Part shown: positions 27,586 through 38,635 of the stretch, piece after piece | Numbering within the stretch: position 1 is the first letter of the stretch | Layout: each line of letters begins with the position of its first letter | Assembly (NCBI GenBank): GCA_013141495.1 | Contig: JABFQV010000002.1 | Coordinates: 310,001 to 374,000 of the forward strand | Direction of reading: 5' to 3' | Origin: Methylotenera sp. | GTDB lineage: Bacteria > Pseudomonadota > Gammaproteobacteria > Burkholderiales > Methylophilaceae | DNA length: 64,000 nucleotides | Position numbers and translations under genes: made by a program | The notes under the pieces: model-generated | What the model was told of the DNA's origin: nothing | Seen by the model: only the letters and a program-made list of their open reading frames with translations | Databases searched by the model: none

Positions 27586-28320
27586 TCATTTAGCACTAGC
27601 ATGCAGAGATGGTAGTAGCCGATCAAACTCTGTTTTAACAACTTGGTAACACTCACAGGCGCGTAGCTCCAGTTTTGGACGATCAAGTACTAATATCCGA
27701 CCTCGGCTGTATTCAATTAGCCCTGCTTGTTGCAATTTACCGGCAGCTTCAGTCACGCCCTCACGGCGCACACCCAGCATATTGGCAATCAGCTCCTGTG
27801 TCATATTCAATTGATTCGAAGTGAGACGATCAAGACTAAGAAGTAGCCAACGGCAAAGTTGCTGTTCAACAGAATGGTGTCGATTACACACCGCAGTTTG
27901 TGACATTTGGGTAATAAGGGCTTGAGTGTAACGCAATAACAGGCGCATCACCGGCCCCGCATTATTGAACTCGTTTTTTAACGGCTGTGCCTTCATGCGG
28001 TAGCAATAGCCGGCACTTTGTACAACAGCGCGACTAGGCGTAGTATCGCCACCCATAAATACAGATATACCAAGAATACCTTCATTACCAACAATTGCAA
28101 TTTCAGCCGATGCGCCATTTTCCATCACATACAGTAGCGACACGATGGCTGTTGTTGGAAAATAAACATATTTTAATATTCCCCCAGATTCATAAAGTAC
28201 CTCGCCTAATGGCATTTCAACCAACTCAAGATTAGGAAACAAACGGTCGTAATCTACCTCTAGTAGTGCATTAAGCAGATGGTTTTGGTGGGGATTTTGT
28301 ATAGCAGAGACATTTGTCAT
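27586..28320 (-). CDS. Crp/Fnr-family transcription regulator without Fe-S cysteines
   Basis: 244 residues. Cyclic-nucleotide-binding-like beta roll at about 20-130 (PLGEVLYESGG, ASAEIAIVGNEGILGI) and a winged helix at about 160-225 (LNMTQELIANMLGVRREGVTEAAGKLQ). The N-terminal CxxC cluster of FNR is missing. This subgroup is often found beside stress and biofilm genes. Divergent from ccoN; it may control the small stress proteins on its left. Signal unknown. Confidence 0.85.
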   Translation of the reverse strand: MTNVSAIQNPHQNHLLNALLEVDYDRLFPNLELVEMPLGEVLYESGGILKYVYFPTTAIVSLLYVMENGASAEIAIVGNEGILGISVFMGGDTTPSRAVVQSAGYCYRMKAQPLKNEFNNAGPVMRLLLRYTQALITQMSQTAVCNRHHSVEQQLCRWLLLSLDRLTSNQLNMTQELIANMLGVRREGVTEAAGKLQQAGLIEYSRGRILVLDRPKLELRACECYQVVKTEFDRLLPSLHASAK

Positions 28321-28677
28321 ATTAAGGCAGCTAATAGTTAATGAAAGCAGTAGTTAATCAGCTTCAATTGGAATGAAGGTGCATAACACTTACACACTGT
28401 ACGTACGTTTGTGAACATAGAACTCCGCATTTGGCATGCTGCTTTCTACGTTTCTAGATTTAGCCTTTTAAGGCTACTGAATCATGCCACATTATATTCA
28501 TGTGCTCATATCCATGAACAGAAAAATCTTCATTTAAAAACAAATGTTTTATTTCTTAATGCCCACCAATTGACCTGTATCAAATACGACCTTGACCAAA
28601 TGCGACAAAATGTCACGGTGTAAAATTCACAATGAATTATCAATAAGCAACACTCTTACGCACTTGGGGGGAACTAA
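28321..28677 (+). promoter_or_regulatory. Divergent regulatory region before ccoN
   Basis: 357 bp between the Crp-family gene and ccoN with no supportable gene. It contains an FNR box at 28570-28583, a possible -10 CAAAAT at 28606-28611, and GGGGGAA before the ccoN start. Confidence 0.6.
28570..28583 (+). promoter_or_regulatory. FNR box upstream of ccoN
   Basis: TTGACCTGTATCAA matches nine of the ten fixed positions of TTGAT-N4-ATCAA. Its centre is 41.5 bp before a start point predicted from the CAAAAT -10 element, the usual spacing for FNR activation. FNR itself is encoded at 44498-45229. Confidence 0.75.
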
Positions 28678-30114
28678 ATGCAAGCCTTAAATACTCAATC
28701 AGCGACGTATAACGATGGTGTTATACGTCAATTTTCTATCATGGCCGTGGTCTGGGGCGTGGTGGGCATGTTAGTCGGCGTTATTATTGCCGCACAACTT
28801 GTCTGGCCAGAGCTCAATCTCGGCTTGCCGTGGACAAGCTTTGGTCGTTTACGTCCATTACACACCAATGCGGTTATTTTTGCATTTGGTGGCTGTACCT
28901 TGTTTGCCACTTCATACTATGTCGTGCAACGCACTTGTCATACCACGCTATTTTTACCGCAATTAGCCAAGTTTACTTTTTGGGGCTGGCAAGCGGTTAT
29001 TTTAGCTGCAGCAATTTCGCTACCTTTAGGTTTTACTCAAGGTAAAGAATACGCTGAGCTTGAGTGGCCAATCGACATTTTAATTACGCTGGTTTGGGTA
29101 GCTTATGCGGTAGTGTTCTTTGGCACCATCGGCACACGTAAAGTTAAACATATCTACGTAGCTAACTGGTTCTTTGGCGCATTTATTATCACCGTAGCTT
29201 TACTGCACATTGTTAACAGTGCTGCAATGCCAGCAAGTATGATGAAATCATACTCAGCCTACGCTGGTGTACAAGATGCAATGGTGCAATGGTGGTATGG
29301 TCACAACGCGGTTGGTTTCTTCTTAACTGCTGGCTTTTTGGGCATTATGTATTACTTTGTACCTAAACAAGCTGACCGTCCTGTTTACTCTTACAGCTTA
29401 TCAATCGTGCACTTTTGGGCATTGATTTTCACTTACATGTGGGCGGGTCCTCACCACTTGCACTACACCGCTTTGCCTGACTGGACACAATCTTTAGGTA
29501 TGGCGTTCTCACTGATTTTATTAGCACCAAGCTGGGGCGGTATGATTAACGGTATGATGACCTTATCAGGCGCATGGCACAAATTACGTACTGATCCAAT
29601 TTTACGCTTCATGATTGTTTCATTATCTTTCTACGGTATGAGTACGTTTGAAGGCCCGATGATGGCGATTAAAACGGTTAACTCACTTTCACACTACACA
29701 GACTGGACTGTTGGTCACGTTCACTCTGGTGCGCTAGGCTGGGTTGGTTTGGTTTCAATGGGTGCTATTTACTACATGATTCCACGTTTATTTGGTCAAA
29801 AACAAATGCACAGTATGAAAGCAATTGAGTTGCACTTCTGGTTAGCTACAGTAGGTATCGTGCTTTATATCGCAGCACTGTGGATTGCCGGCGTGATGGA
29901 AGGTTTAATGTGGCGCGCGATCAATGCTGACGGCACACTCACCTACACCTTTGTTGAAAGCGTTAAAGCAAAACATCCCTACTACATTATTCGTATGTTG
30001 GGTGGTCTGCTCTACCTCAGTGGCATGATTATCATGCTGTGGAATGTGCTTAAAACTGCGACCAGTGGTAAAGCTGCCATTGCGACTATTCCACCTGTTG
30101 CTGCTCACGCTTAA
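28678..30114 (+). CDS. ccoN: Cytochrome cbb3 oxidase subunit I CcoN
   Basis: 478 residues, about 12 membrane helices. Haem and copper ligands of the haem-copper oxidase core are visible: His in [39 protein letters not shown] and [11 protein letters not shown]. Catalytic subunit of the high-affinity terminal oxidase that reduces oxygen at low tension. First gene of ccoNOQP; an FNR box lies upstream. Confidence 0.97.
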   Translation: MQALNTQSATYNDGVIRQFSIMAVVWGVVGMLVGVIIAAQLVWPELNLGLPWTSFGRLRPLHTNAVIFAFGGCTLFATSYYVVQRTCHTTLFLPQLAKFTFWGWQAVILAAAISLPLGFTQGKEYAELEWPIDILITLVWVAYAVVFFGTIGTRKVKHIYVANWFFGAFIITVALLHIVNSAAMPASMMKSYSAYAGVQDAMVQWWYGHNAVGFFLTAGFLGIMYYFVPKQADRPVYSYSLSIVHFWALIFTYMWAGPHHLHYTALPDWTQSLGMAFSLILLAPSWGGMINGMMTLSGAWHKLRTDPILRFMIVSLSFYGMSTFEGPMMAIKTVNSLSHYTDWTVGHVHSGALGWVGLVSMGAIYYMIPRLFGQKQMHSMKAIELHFWLATVGIVLYIAALWIAGVMEGLMWRAINADGTLTYTFVESVKAKHPYYIIRMLGGLLYLSGMIIMLWNVLKTATSGKAAIATIPPVAAHA

Positions 30115-30125
30115 GGAAAATCATC

Positions 30126-30752
30126 ATGTCAAATCAAGATAAAAAACCTGGCTTCAGCCATGAAAAAATTGAGACCAGCAACTTTCTGATGATTGTGCTG
30201 ATTTTAGTAACGGTAGCTTTTGGGGGCTTGGTGGAAATCGTGCCGCTTTTCTTTCAAAAATCGACCACTGAACCCATCAAAGGCCTAGAGCCTTACACCG
30301 CGGTGCAATTGGCTGGGCGCGACATTTACACACGTGAAGGTTGCTACAACTGCCACTCACAAATGATTCGCCCATTCCGTGCAGAAACACTACGTTACGG
30401 GCATTATTCTGTAGCAGGTGAGTTTGTGTATGACCATCCCTTCCAATGGGGTAGTAAACGTACTGGTCCAGATTTACACCGTGTTGGCGGAAAATATAGT
30501 GATGAATGGCAACGTATTCACTTAATTAACCCGCGTGACCTCGTGCCTGAATCTATCATGCCAGCCTACCCTTGGTTAGAAACAACACCAGTTGATGCAG
30601 CGTCACTTGCTCCTAATATGCGCGCACTGCGTGCCGTGGGTGTGCCTTACACTGACGCGCAAATTGCAGGCGCGGCAGAAGAAGCAAAAGGCGTCACTGA
30701 GCTGGATGCGATTATTGCTTACCTTCAAGTTTTGGGCACTCATTTAAAGTAA
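30126..30752 (+). CDS. ccoO: Cytochrome cbb3 oxidase subunit II CcoO
   Basis: 208 residues. An N-terminal membrane anchor at about 20-43 and one c-type haem motif CYNCH (Cys73, Cys76, His77) followed by SQMIRPF, which is diagnostic of CcoO. It carries electrons to CcoN. AAGGAAAA precedes the start, 11 bp after ccoN. Confidence 0.96.
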   Translation: MSNQDKKPGFSHEKIETSNFLMIVLILVTVAFGGLVEIVPLFFQKSTTEPIKGLEPYTAVQLAGRDIYTREGCYNCHSQMIRPFRAETLRYGHYSVAGEFVYDHPFQWGSKRTGPDLHRVGGKYSDEWQRIHLINPRDLVPESIMPAYPWLETTPVDAASLAPNMRALRAVGVPYTDAQIAGAAEEAKGVTELDAIIAYLQVLGTHLK

Positions 30753-30765
30753 AAAGGGGATACAG

Positions 30766-30903
30766 ATGGATATCAACACACTCCGTATTTTAGCCACAGT
30801 GATGAGTTTTATCGTATTTATTGGCATCATCATTTGGGCTTGGAAACGCCGCGACACATCAGACTTTAAAGATGCGGCCAACCTACCCTTTACCAATGAT
30901 TAA
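30766..30903 (+). CDS. ccoQ: Cytochrome cbb3 oxidase small subunit CcoQ
   Basis: 45 residues, beginning MDINTLRILATVMSFIVFIG, with a single membrane helix followed by WAWKRRD and an acidic tail. This is the typical CcoQ between ccoO and ccoP. GGGG lies six bases before the ATG. Confidence 0.9.
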   Translation: MDINTLRILATVMSFIVFIGIIIWAWKRRDTSDFKDAANLPFTND

Positions 30904-30959
30904 AAATTAAATAAACCTAAAGTTAAAACTTCTTAATTTGAAGTTTAGAGGAAAATAAA

Positions 30960-31898
30960 ATGAGCGACTTTACCAGTAGTTTTTGGCCCATCTTTATCAC
31001 GGTGATTTCCCTGGCCGGCGTATTGGGTTGTGCTTTATTGCTATGGGTTACCAGCAAAATTAAAGCTAGTAGCCCCAGTGGTGACAATACCAATGGCCAT
31101 GTATGGGATGAAACTTTGCGTGAAATGAACAACCCGCTACCACGCTGGTGGGTGTGGATGTTTATCATTACCATTGTATTCTCACTGTTTTACTTTGCAG
31201 CCTACCCTGCTCTCGCGACTTATCAAGGCAAGCTAGGCTGGTCTCAAGTTGGGCAATATGAGCAAGAAATGGCAACCGCCAATAAAACCATTGCGCCGCT
31301 ATATGCAAAATTTGCTGCCATGCCAGTTGAAGCGTTAGCTAACAATGTTGAAGCTCGAGCCATTGGCGAACGCTTGTTTATGAACAATTGTGCGCAATGT
31401 CATGGTTCAGATGCTCACGGTAGTAAAGGCTTTCCAAATTTAACCGATCATGATTGGATTTATGGTGGTAGCCCTGAAACCATTCAGCAAACCATTACCA
31501 ACGGTCGCAATGGCATTATGCCGCCAATGGCATCCGCTGTAGGTAATGAAGATGACGTTAAAAATGTAGCTAACTATGTGTTGAGCTTGTCAAACAGCAA
31601 CCATGACGCGGCTCGTGCAGCAAAAGGTCAAGAGAAGTTTGCAATCTGCGCGGCTTGTCACGGTGCTGACGGCAAAGGCAACCAAGCCATCGGCGCCTTG
31701 AACCTGACTGATGACATTTGGCTACATGGTGCTGGCGAAGCTGCAATTATTAAACGCATCAATGTCGGCATCAATAACCAAATGCCTGCTCAAGAAGGTA
31801 AGTTCTCACCTGAGCAAATTCACGTGCTGGCGGCTTATGTTTGGGGCTTGTCTAACAACGGTGCAGCGAGCAATGTAGCGCAAGAAACGGCGCAATAA
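30960..31898 (+). CDS. ccoP: Cytochrome cbb3 oxidase subunit III CcoP
   Basis: 312 residues. Two membrane helices (about 8-32 and 64-82) and two c-type haem motifs: CAQCH (Cys144, Cys147, His148) and CAACH (Cys230, Cys233, His234). The motif HVWDETLREMNNPLPRWW between the helices is a CcoP signature. Electron entry subunit of the oxidase. Confidence 0.96.
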   Translation: MSDFTSSFWPIFITVISLAGVLGCALLLWVTSKIKASSPSGDNTNGHVWDETLREMNNPLPRWWVWMFIITIVFSLFYFAAYPALATYQGKLGWSQVGQYEQEMATANKTIAPLYAKFAAMPVEALANNVEARAIGERLFMNNCAQCHGSDAHGSKGFPNLTDHDWIYGGSPETIQQTITNGRNGIMPPMASAVGNEDDVKNVANYVLSLSNSNHDAARAAKGQEKFAICAACHGADGKGNQAIGALNLTDDIWLHGAGEAAIIKRINVGINNQMPAQEGKFSPEQIHVLAAYVWGLSNNGAASNVAQETAQ

Positions 31899-31908
31899 GA
31901 AAAGCAAT

Positions 31909-33357
31909 ATGACGCAAAAACAGAACCCGACCGAGCACTCAGATACAAAAAGCGCCACACCTGAGGCTGTCGTAATCAACTTGTATGCAGCAGCGGATAA
32001 AATATATCCTCGTAGCACGTTCGGGTTCTTCACTAAATGGCGCTGGGTCACCATCTGGCTGACCCAGCTCGTTTTTTACGGCATCCCCTGGCTTGAATGG
32101 GGCAGTCGCCAAGCGTTGTTGTTTGACCTTGAAGCAAGACGCTTTTATATCTTTAACCTCGTGTTATACCCGCAAGACCTGATTTATCTCACAGCAATAC
32201 TCATCATATCGGCCTTATCGCTGTTTTTATTCACAGCCATTGCTGGGCGCTTGTGGTGTGGCTACGCTTGCCCACAAACTGTTTACACTGAAATCTTTCT
32301 TTGGATAGAAGCTAAAATAGAAGGCGACAGAGCCGCACGTATGCGGCTTGATGACGCTGCAATGTCGGGTAAAAAACTGTTTAAAAAAAGTGCAAAACAT
32401 TTTGTATGGATTATATTTGCCCTATGGACTGGGTTTACCTTTGTAGGCTATTTCTCGCCCATTCGTGAGTTGGGCAGTGCTGTTGTAAACCTAGGCTTAG
32501 GCCCATGGGAAACCTTCTGGATTTGTTTTTACGGCTTTGCCACCTACGGCAATGCGGGGTTTATGCGCGAACAAGTGTGTAAATACATGTGCCCATACGC
32601 GCGCTTTCAAAGTGCAATGTTTGATGACGATACGCTAATCGTCACCTATGACGAAGCCCGTGGCGAACCACGCGGTAGCCGCTCACGCAAAGCGGATATT
32701 ACAAACAAAAATTTAGGTGCCTGCATTGATTGCAGCATGTGCGTACAAGTTTGCCCAACCGGTATTGATATTCGTAAAGGCTTGCAATACGAATGCATTG
32801 GCTGTGGCGCCTGTGCCGATGTGTGCGATACGGTCATGGATAAAATGGGCTACGAACGTGGGCTGGTAAAATACTCCACTCAAAATGCCATGAACCAAGG
32901 CTGGTCAAAAAAACAGGTGTTACGTCACATCGTGCGACCACGCGTCATTATTTATGCCGCCATACTTACCCTGCTGGTAGCTGCGGTATTGACAAGCTTG
33001 TGGTTCAGGTCATCATTTAGAGTAGATGTAGTACGCGATCGCGGTGTAATGGCACGTCTGGCGCCAGGCGGCATGCTAGAAAACGTCTATCGCCTGCAAA
33101 TTATGAATGCCACCGAAGCCACCCAGCATTACCAGCTCAGCGCCACTGGTATTAATAATTTAACCATTGAATCAGACGTGGCGGCAAAAGATAAAACCGT
33201 CACGGTTAATGCGGCAGAATCACGCTGGATTCCAGTACGCCTGCAAATTCCAGATGGTTCAGTGGCTTCGGGATCGCACAAAGTGCAATTTGAAGTAAAG
33301 TCGATAGATAGCAAAGAATCAGTCATTGAAAAAGCAGTATTTGTAGTTCCTAGATAG
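31909..33357 (+). CDS. ccoG: cbb3 oxidase assembly ferredoxin-like protein CcoG
   Basis: 482 residues. Membrane helices in the N-terminal half, then two 4Fe-4S motifs (CIDCSMCVQVCP and CIGCGACADVC) and a C-terminal periplasmic Ig-like domain. CcoG (RdxA/FixG) reduces copper for insertion into the cbb3 oxidase. It lies 10 bp after ccoP. Confidence 0.94.
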   Translation: MTQKQNPTEHSDTKSATPEAVVINLYAAADKIYPRSTFGFFTKWRWVTIWLTQLVFYGIPWLEWGSRQALLFDLEARRFYIFNLVLYPQDLIYLTAILIISALSLFLFTAIAGRLWCGYACPQTVYTEIFLWIEAKIEGDRAARMRLDDAAMSGKKLFKKSAKHFVWIIFALWTGFTFVGYFSPIRELGSAVVNLGLGPWETFWICFYGFATYGNAGFMREQVCKYMCPYARFQSAMFDDDTLIVTYDEARGEPRGSRSRKADITNKNLGACIDCSMCVQVCPTGIDIRKGLQYECIGCGACADVCDTVMDKMGYERGLVKYSTQNAMNQGWSKKQVLRHIVRPRVIIYAAILTLLVAAVLTSLWFRSSFRVDVVRDRGVMARLAPGGMLENVYRLQIMNATEATQHYQLSATGINNLTIESDVAAKDKTVTVNAAESRWIPVRLQIPDGSVASGSHKVQFEVKSIDSKESVIEKAVFVVPR

Positions 33358-33365
33358 CAAAGTAC

Positions 33366-33525
33366 CTAGATAACTAATAACTAGATAACTAGATAACTAA
33401 AGCACCCTGATAACACTCTATTGATACGGCACGCATTAAACCTGACAACCGTTCGTACTGAGCCTGTCGAAGTACAAGCATCCGTTCACATTTCGACCAG
33501 CTCAATGCGAACGGATGCTTGGATA
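33366..33525. repeat. Short tandem and REP-like inverted repeat after ccoG
   Basis: Repeats of CTAGATAA at about 33368-33398. Then a REP-like element: CAAGCATCCGTTC (33475-33487) with GAACGGATGCTTG (33509-33521), perfect 13-bp arms. It is preceded by GAGCCTGTCGAAGTAC, a common REP-type phrase. There is no T run, so it is not a clear terminator. Confidence 0.65.
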
Positions 33526-33579
33526 AACAGTGCCGGATCAATAATCAACAATTTGAAGATTAACGCATAAGGCATCAAC

Positions 33580-33852
33580 ATGAATAAAAATATCGACAAT
33601 GAACCCTCTCAACCATGGTGGCATTACGGGCACATGTGGCTGGTAGTCGGTGGTCCATTAACGGTAGTCATCGCCTCATTCATCACCTTGTATTTTGCCA
33701 TCACTGTGCCGGATCCTGTGACGGATGTTGATTATTATCGTAAAGGCATTGAAATCAATAAAACGCTTGATCCTGACAAACACGATGGATTGGTGCCAGC
33801 GATCCAAGGCCGCAACCACGCGGCCACTGGTGTTAAGCCTGCACAAGACTAA
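33580..33852 (+). CDS. FixH-like small membrane protein
   Basis: 90 residues. One membrane helix (about 18-43, WLVVGGPLTVVIASFITLYFA). The following VTDVDYYRKGIEIN resembles the FixH/CcoH region that helps cbb3 assembly. It is shorter than typical FixH (about 150-170) and lacks the C-terminal domain. The position after ccoG supports the call. Confidence 0.75.
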   Translation: MNKNIDNEPSQPWWHYGHMWLVVGGPLTVVIASFITLYFAITVPDPVTDVDYYRKGIEINKTLDPDKHDGLVPAIQGRNHAATGVKPAQD

Positions 33853-34185
33853 ATAGCCTGCATATAAAGACCTTTGTGCAATTGCTTTTTATTCATAAAG
33901 GTTTGTTGGCTCTGTTATTACCGCTTAAACCAAGCACTGTGTGAATTGAGTTTTTCAAAAAATCTACGCGTACTTCAAATTTCTTCAATGATCCTAACTT
34001 GCAAATACATGCGACCATGGGTTTTAATCATATTAATTAGAATAAGCGGCTACAAAATATAACGTAAGGCTAAGTGCCTACCCTTATTTTGGTAAATACT
34101 TCAGCGTTGTACACTCAACCGTACAAATCAGTCATACTTTGTAACCGTTGAATTTAACAGCATACATTGAGCAGAGGCCCATTTA
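33853..34185 (+). promoter_or_regulatory. Gap before the phosphoketolase operon
   Basis: 333 bp, AT-rich, no supportable gene. Presumed promoter of xfp. I searched by eye for TTGAT-N4-ATCAA and found no match. Confidence 0.35.
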
Positions 34186-36564
34186 ATGAACAACCTGCAA
34201 ACTACGCCCCCACTTTCTGACCAAGAGCTAGAACTCACCCACAAGTATTGGCAAGCCTGCAATTATTTATCGGCGGGCATGATTTATCTGCGCGATAACG
34301 TATTATTAAAAAATCCGCTCAAGCCAGAACACATCAAACAACGTTTGCTTGGGCATTGGGGCTCAAGCCCGGGCTTGAGTTTTGCTTATATTCATATTAA
34401 CCGCCTGATTAAAAAGTACGATCTTAACGCTATCTTTCTGGCAGGTCCTGGCCACGGTGCGCCGGGCGTATTAGGGCCAATCTACCTGGAAGGCACTTAC
34501 AGCGAGGTGTATCCGAATAAAAGCGAAGATGAAGAAGGTCTGCGTCAGTTCTTTAAAGAATTTTCGTTCCCCGGCGGTATTGGTAGCCACTGCACGCCTG
34601 AAATGCCAGGCTCAATTCACGAAGGTGGCGAGTTAGGTTACAGCATCTCTCATGCCTTTGGTGCAGCTTATGATAACCCTGATTTATTAGTGACCGTGAT
34701 GGTGGGCGACGGTGAATCTGAAACTGGTCCGCTGGCCACATCGTGGCATTCTAATAAGTTTTTAAACCCGATTCGCGACGGTGCTGTGCTACCGATTTTG
34801 CATCTCAACGGTTATAAAATTAACAACCCGAGCATTCTTTCACGTATTTCACATGAAGAACTTGAAAACCTTTTCATTGGTTACGGTTGGACGCCCTACT
34901 TTGTTGAAGGCAGTGACCCCAACATCATGCACCAAGCAATGGCAGCTACGCTGGAAATATGTGTGAATGAAATCAAGCGCATACAAAAAGAAGCCCGTGA
35001 CAGTGGTAAACCAACCCGCCCACGCTGGCCAATGATAGTGTTGCGTAGCCCTAAAGGCTGGACTGGCCCTAAAGAAGTTGATGGTCATAAAGTTGAGGGG
35101 TTTTGGCGTGCCCACCAAGTGCCTATGAGCAACATCAAAGATAACCCTGAGCATCTAATACAACTGGAAGCTTGGTTACGGAGTTATCGACCTGAGCATT
35201 TATTTGACGAAAGCGGGCAACTGCAAAAAACACTAAAAGCGCTGGCGCCCGCTGGCAACCGTCGCATGAGCGCCAACCCGCATGGCAATGGCGGCTTGCT
35301 TCGCAAGGCCTTGCGTATGCCGGATTTTAACGATTACGCACTGGCTTTAGACGCCCCAGGCACGGTTTCAGCCCCAAATACTAAGCCTCTCGGCAAGTTT
35401 TTACGCGATATTATGCGTCAGAATATGCATAATTTTCGTGTATTCGGACCAGATGAAAATAGCTCGAATAAACTGGATGACATTTATGAAGTCAGCAAAA
35501 AAACCTGGCTGGCTGACTACCTGCCTGAAGATGCCGATGGGGGTGAACTATCACCCGATGGTCGCGTCATGGAAATGCTATCTGAACATACGGTAGAAGG
35601 CTGGCTGGAAGGTTACTTATTAACCGGGCGCCACGGTTTTTTCTCCACTTACGAATCTTTCGTGCATGTGATTGACTCCATGTTTAACCAACATGCAAAA
35701 TGGTTGGCCATGTCTAAGGCGGTACCTTGGCGCGCGCCGGTTTCTTCGCTTAATCTGTTGATTACCTCTACCGTTTGGCGGCAGGATCACAACGGCTTTA
35801 CGCACCAAGACCCAGGCTTTCTTGATATTGTGGTTAACAAAAGTCCTGAAGTCACGCGTATTTACCTGCCACCTGATGTCAATTGCCTGCTATCAGTCGC
35901 CAATCACTGTTTAAATAGTACCGATTACATCAATGTCATCGTTTGCGACAAACAAAAACACTTGCAGTATTTAGACATGGACTCCGCAATCAAGCATTGT
36001 ACTAAAGGCCTTGGTATTTGGCAGTGGGCCAGTAACGACGCAGGGCAAGAGCCTGATTTAGTCATGGCATGCGCTGGCGACATCCCCACTAAGGAAGCAT
36101 TAGCGGCAACCAAGCTGCTACGCGGGCACTTTCCACAACTCAAAATACGCTTCGTTAATGTCGTCGATTTGTATAAATTGTCGCCGCAAATCGAACATCC
36201 GCATGGGCTTTCAGATCGTGATTTTGATAGCCTGTTTACCACCAATAAACCGATTATTTTCAATTTTCACGGCTACCCTTATTTGATTCATCGCCTGACC
36301 TATCGCCGCACCAATCACAGTAATTTACATGTGCGCGGCTATAAAGAAAAAGGCAGTATCAATACGCCGTTAGAGCTGGCGATACAAAACCAGATAGACC
36401 GCTTCAGCTTAGCCATAGACGCGATCAACCGCATTCCGGCATTGCAAACAATAGGTGCGCATGTTCAAGAGCAGTTACGTAACCGGCAGATTGAGTGTTG
36501 CCGCTACGCCTATGAGTACGGAGTTGATTTGCCTGAAGAAGATAACTGGACATGGCAGAGCTAA
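34186..36564 (+). CDS. xfp: Xylulose-5-phosphate/fructose-6-phosphate phosphoketolase
   Basis: 792 residues, full length for the family. Signatures GPGHGAPG (about 90-97), SFPGGIGSH and the thiamine diphosphate motif [15 protein letters not shown] (about 173-187) are present. It cleaves xylulose-5-P or fructose-6-P with phosphate to acetyl phosphate plus a triose or tetrose phosphate. The 3' end overlaps ackA by 13 bp, so the product goes directly to acetate kinase. Confidence 0.96.
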   Translation: MNNLQTTPPLSDQELELTHKYWQACNYLSAGMIYLRDNVLLKNPLKPEHIKQRLLGHWGSSPGLSFAYIHINRLIKKYDLNAIFLAGPGHGAPGVLGPIYLEGTYSEVYPNKSEDEEGLRQFFKEFSFPGGIGSHCTPEMPGSIHEGGELGYSISHAFGAAYDNPDLLVTVMVGDGESETGPLATSWHSNKFLNPIRDGAVLPILHLNGYKINNPSILSRISHEELENLFIGYGWTPYFVEGSDPNIMHQAMAATLEICVNEIKRIQKEARDSGKPTRPRWPMIVLRSPKGWTGPKEVDGHKVEGFWRAHQVPMSNIKDNPEHLIQLEAWLRSYRPEHLFDESGQLQKTLKALAPAGNRRMSANPHGNGGLLRKALRMPDFNDYALALDAPGTVSAPNTKPLGKFLRDIMRQNMHNFRVFGPDENSSNKLDDIYEVSKKTWLADYLPEDADGGELSPDGRVMEMLSEHTVEGWLEGYLLTGRHGFFSTYESFVHVIDSMFNQHAKWLAMSKAVPWRAPVSSLNLLITSTVWRQDHNGFTHQDPGFLDIVVNKSPEVTRIYLPPDVNCLLSVANHCLNSTDYINVIVCDKQKHLQYLDMDSAIKHCTKGLGIWQWASNDAGQEPDLVMACAGDIPTKEALAATKLLRGHFPQLKIRFVNVVDLYKLSPQIEHPHGLSDRDFDSLFTTNKPIIFNFHGYPYLIHRLTYRRTNHSNLHVRGYKEKGSINTPLELAIQNQIDRFSLAIDAINRIPALQTIGAHVQEQLRNRQIECCRYAYEYGVDLPEEDNWTWQS

Positions 36565-37637
36565 ATGTATTAACCATCAATAGTGGCTCATCCAGCCTTA
36601 AGGCAAGCTTATTTTTGGCTCATGGTGAGCGGAGAAACTTCCACTACGCGCATATTGGTGACGATCATTACCAAAATCATGCTAAAGCGTTTGACGCGTT
36701 ACTGCATGATTTAGGCAATGTGCAACCAACGGTTATCGGCCATCGTTTTGTGCATGGCGGAGAAGTAACCGATGCTGCGCGCCTGATTGATGCCAATGAG
36801 CGTGCACGGCTAGAGGGCATAACCTGCCTCGCACCGTTGCACATGCCAAGCAACTTACTAGGCGTAGATTTGTGCGCCAAGCAATTCCATTGTCCGCAGA
36901 TTGCTTGCTTCGATACAGCGTTTCACGCCACATTGCCTGAAATGGCTTATCGCCTGCCAATTCCACAAGCGCTTAAATTGCGCCGCTTCGGCTTCCACGG
37001 CATCAATTACTCCCATGTTGCACAACAACTACCAAAGTACCTTGGCGCGACGGCACAAGGCCGTATTGTGATTGCGCATCTCGGCAGTGGTGCCAGCCTG
37101 TGCTTACTCGAAAAACTACGCTCGGTAGATACCAGCATGGGCTACACGCCCGCCGGCGGCATCCCCATGGCAACCCGTAGTGGCGATATTGATCCTGGTG
37201 TAATGCTAGAACTGGCTAGACGCTATAACGAAACCGAATTGTCCACATTGGTTTATCAACACATGGGCTTGTTAGCGCTTTCAGATGGTGAAAGTAGCGA
37301 AATGTCTGCATTAGTGCAAAGCAGTAGCAAGGCAGCCAAATTTGCGGTGGAGTACTTTGCACGCCAAGTACGTGCTGAAATCGGTAGCTATGCCGCAAAA
37401 TCAGGTGGCATTGATGCGCTGGTATTTACCGGTGGCATTGGTGAGCATTCTGCGCAGGTGAGAACGCTCATTTGTGATCAACTGGATTTTCTAGGGTTTA
37501 AGTTAAATGACGCCGCAAATCGGGTGCATTTAACGACGATAAGTACCGCATCATCAAAACCAGTGTTAATCATCCCCGCCGATGAAGAAGCAGAGATCGC
37601 AAGGCTAACAGCTATGTTGAGCAACCAATTATTATGA
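36552..37637 (+). CDS. ackA: Acetate kinase
   Basis: 361 residues. [12 protein letters not shown] (about 10-21), the active-site region [41 protein letters not shown] and FTGGIGEHS are all present. It makes acetate and ATP from acetyl phosphate. It is shorter than the usual 395-405 residues, mainly in the N-terminal part. It starts inside xfp and overlaps the antiporter gene by 4 bp. Confidence 0.94.
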   Translation: MAELNVLTINSGSSSLKASLFLAHGERRNFHYAHIGDDHYQNHAKAFDALLHDLGNVQPTVIGHRFVHGGEVTDAARLIDANERARLEGITCLAPLHMPSNLLGVDLCAKQFHCPQIACFDTAFHATLPEMAYRLPIPQALKLRRFGFHGINYSHVAQQLPKYLGATAQGRIVIAHLGSGASLCLLEKLRSVDTSMGYTPAGGIPMATRSGDIDPGVMLELARRYNETELSTLVYQHMGLLALSDGESSEMSALVQSSSKAAKFAVEYFARQVRAEIGSYAAKSGGIDALVFTGGIGEHSAQVRTLICDQLDFLGFKLNDAANRVHLTTISTASSKPVLIIPADEEAEIARLTAMLSNQLL

Positions 37638-38635
37638 TACTTTGGCTAAAATTTTCTGTTTGCCTTGCAGTCATTGGCTATGCCGGTTATTTTCTCTCGC
37701 GTTATGGCGACATTATTGCTGAAAAAACCGGCATGTCCGCCTCATGGGTGGGGCTTATTTTATTATCTACCGCCACCTCTTTACCAGAACTCATCACCGG
37801 CGTATCAGCCGTGGCGTGGGCCGACGCTCCAAATATTGCAGTCGGCAACGCGCTGGGCAGTACCGTATTCAATCTTGGCTTTTTGGTCATACTGGATGCA
37901 CTATACAAACGCGAAACGCTATATAGCAGTGCTGCACAAGGACATATTTTATCTGCTTCACTGGGCGCATTGATGATCGCGTTTGCAGGGTTCAGCTTAT
38001 TACTTGACCAAGCGGGAATCAGCCCCGTACTAGGTCATGTCGGGCTCTACACCCCATTTTTCGTGCTGATTTATTTTGTAGCGATACGTGCCGTGCATCG
38101 TTATGAACAGCGCACACTGGACGCATACACCGAGGCCTCCACAGAGCGCTACCCACACACCACTTTACGGCAAGCGATTACAGGTTTCACATTAGCGGCA
38201 GCAGCAGTGGTTGCGGCAGGCACTTGGTTACCTTTTGTTGCTAAAGATATTGCCGAATTGATGGGTTGGGGGCAAAGTTTCGTTGGTACATTGCTGGTTG
38301 CCGCAGTGACATCAGCCCCAGAAATAGTCGTCACAATTTCAGCATTACGCATCGGTGCGCTGGATATGGCAATTGCCAACTTATTGGGCAGTAATTTATT
38401 CAACATCATTTACCTGGCAGTAGATGACTTGTTTTATACCAAAGGTGCCCTACTCAGCAATGTTGATAGCAGTCACGCGCTGACTGCGTTTACAGCGGTA
38501 ATGATGAGCGCATTGGCAACCGTTGGCTTCATCTTTCGCCCACAACGGCCCGCGATGTTAAAGCTCACCTGGATTAGCCTAGGTTTACTGTTGTTCTATA
38601 TCCTCAACACATGGATTCTATTTCAACATGGCTAA
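37634..38635 (+). CDS. CaCA-family sodium/calcium antiporter (YrbG-like)
   Basis: 333 residues, ten membrane helices. The two alpha repeats are visible: SLPELITGVSAVAW with GNALGSTVFNLGFL (first) and SAPEIVVTISALRIGALDMA with NLLGSNLFNIIYL (second). Likely exports calcium or another divalent cation against sodium or protons. It overlaps both neighbours, which suggests coupling to the downstream cation ATPase. Confidence 0.9.
   Translation: MILWLKFSVCLAVIGYAGYFLSRYGDIIAEKTGMSASWVGLILLSTATSLPELITGVSAVAWADAPNIAVGNALGSTVFNLGFLVILDALYKRETLYSSAAQGHILSASLGALMIAFAGFSLLLDQAGISPVLGHVGLYTPFFVLIYFVAIRAVHRYEQRTLDAYTEASTERYPHTTLRQAITGFTLAAAAVVAAGTWLPFVAKDIAELMGWGQSFVGTLLVAAVTSAPEIVVTISALRIGALDMAIANLLGSNLFNIIYLAVDDLFYTKGALLSNVDSSHALTAFTAVMMSALATVGFIFRPQRPAMLKLTWISLGLLLFYILNTWILFQHG

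Noticed and set aside
33941-33958. FNR-like site TTGAGTTTTTCAA before the phosphoketolase gene
   Set aside because: Half-site spacing is five rather than six bases between TTGA and TCAA, so it does not fit the FNR consensus.
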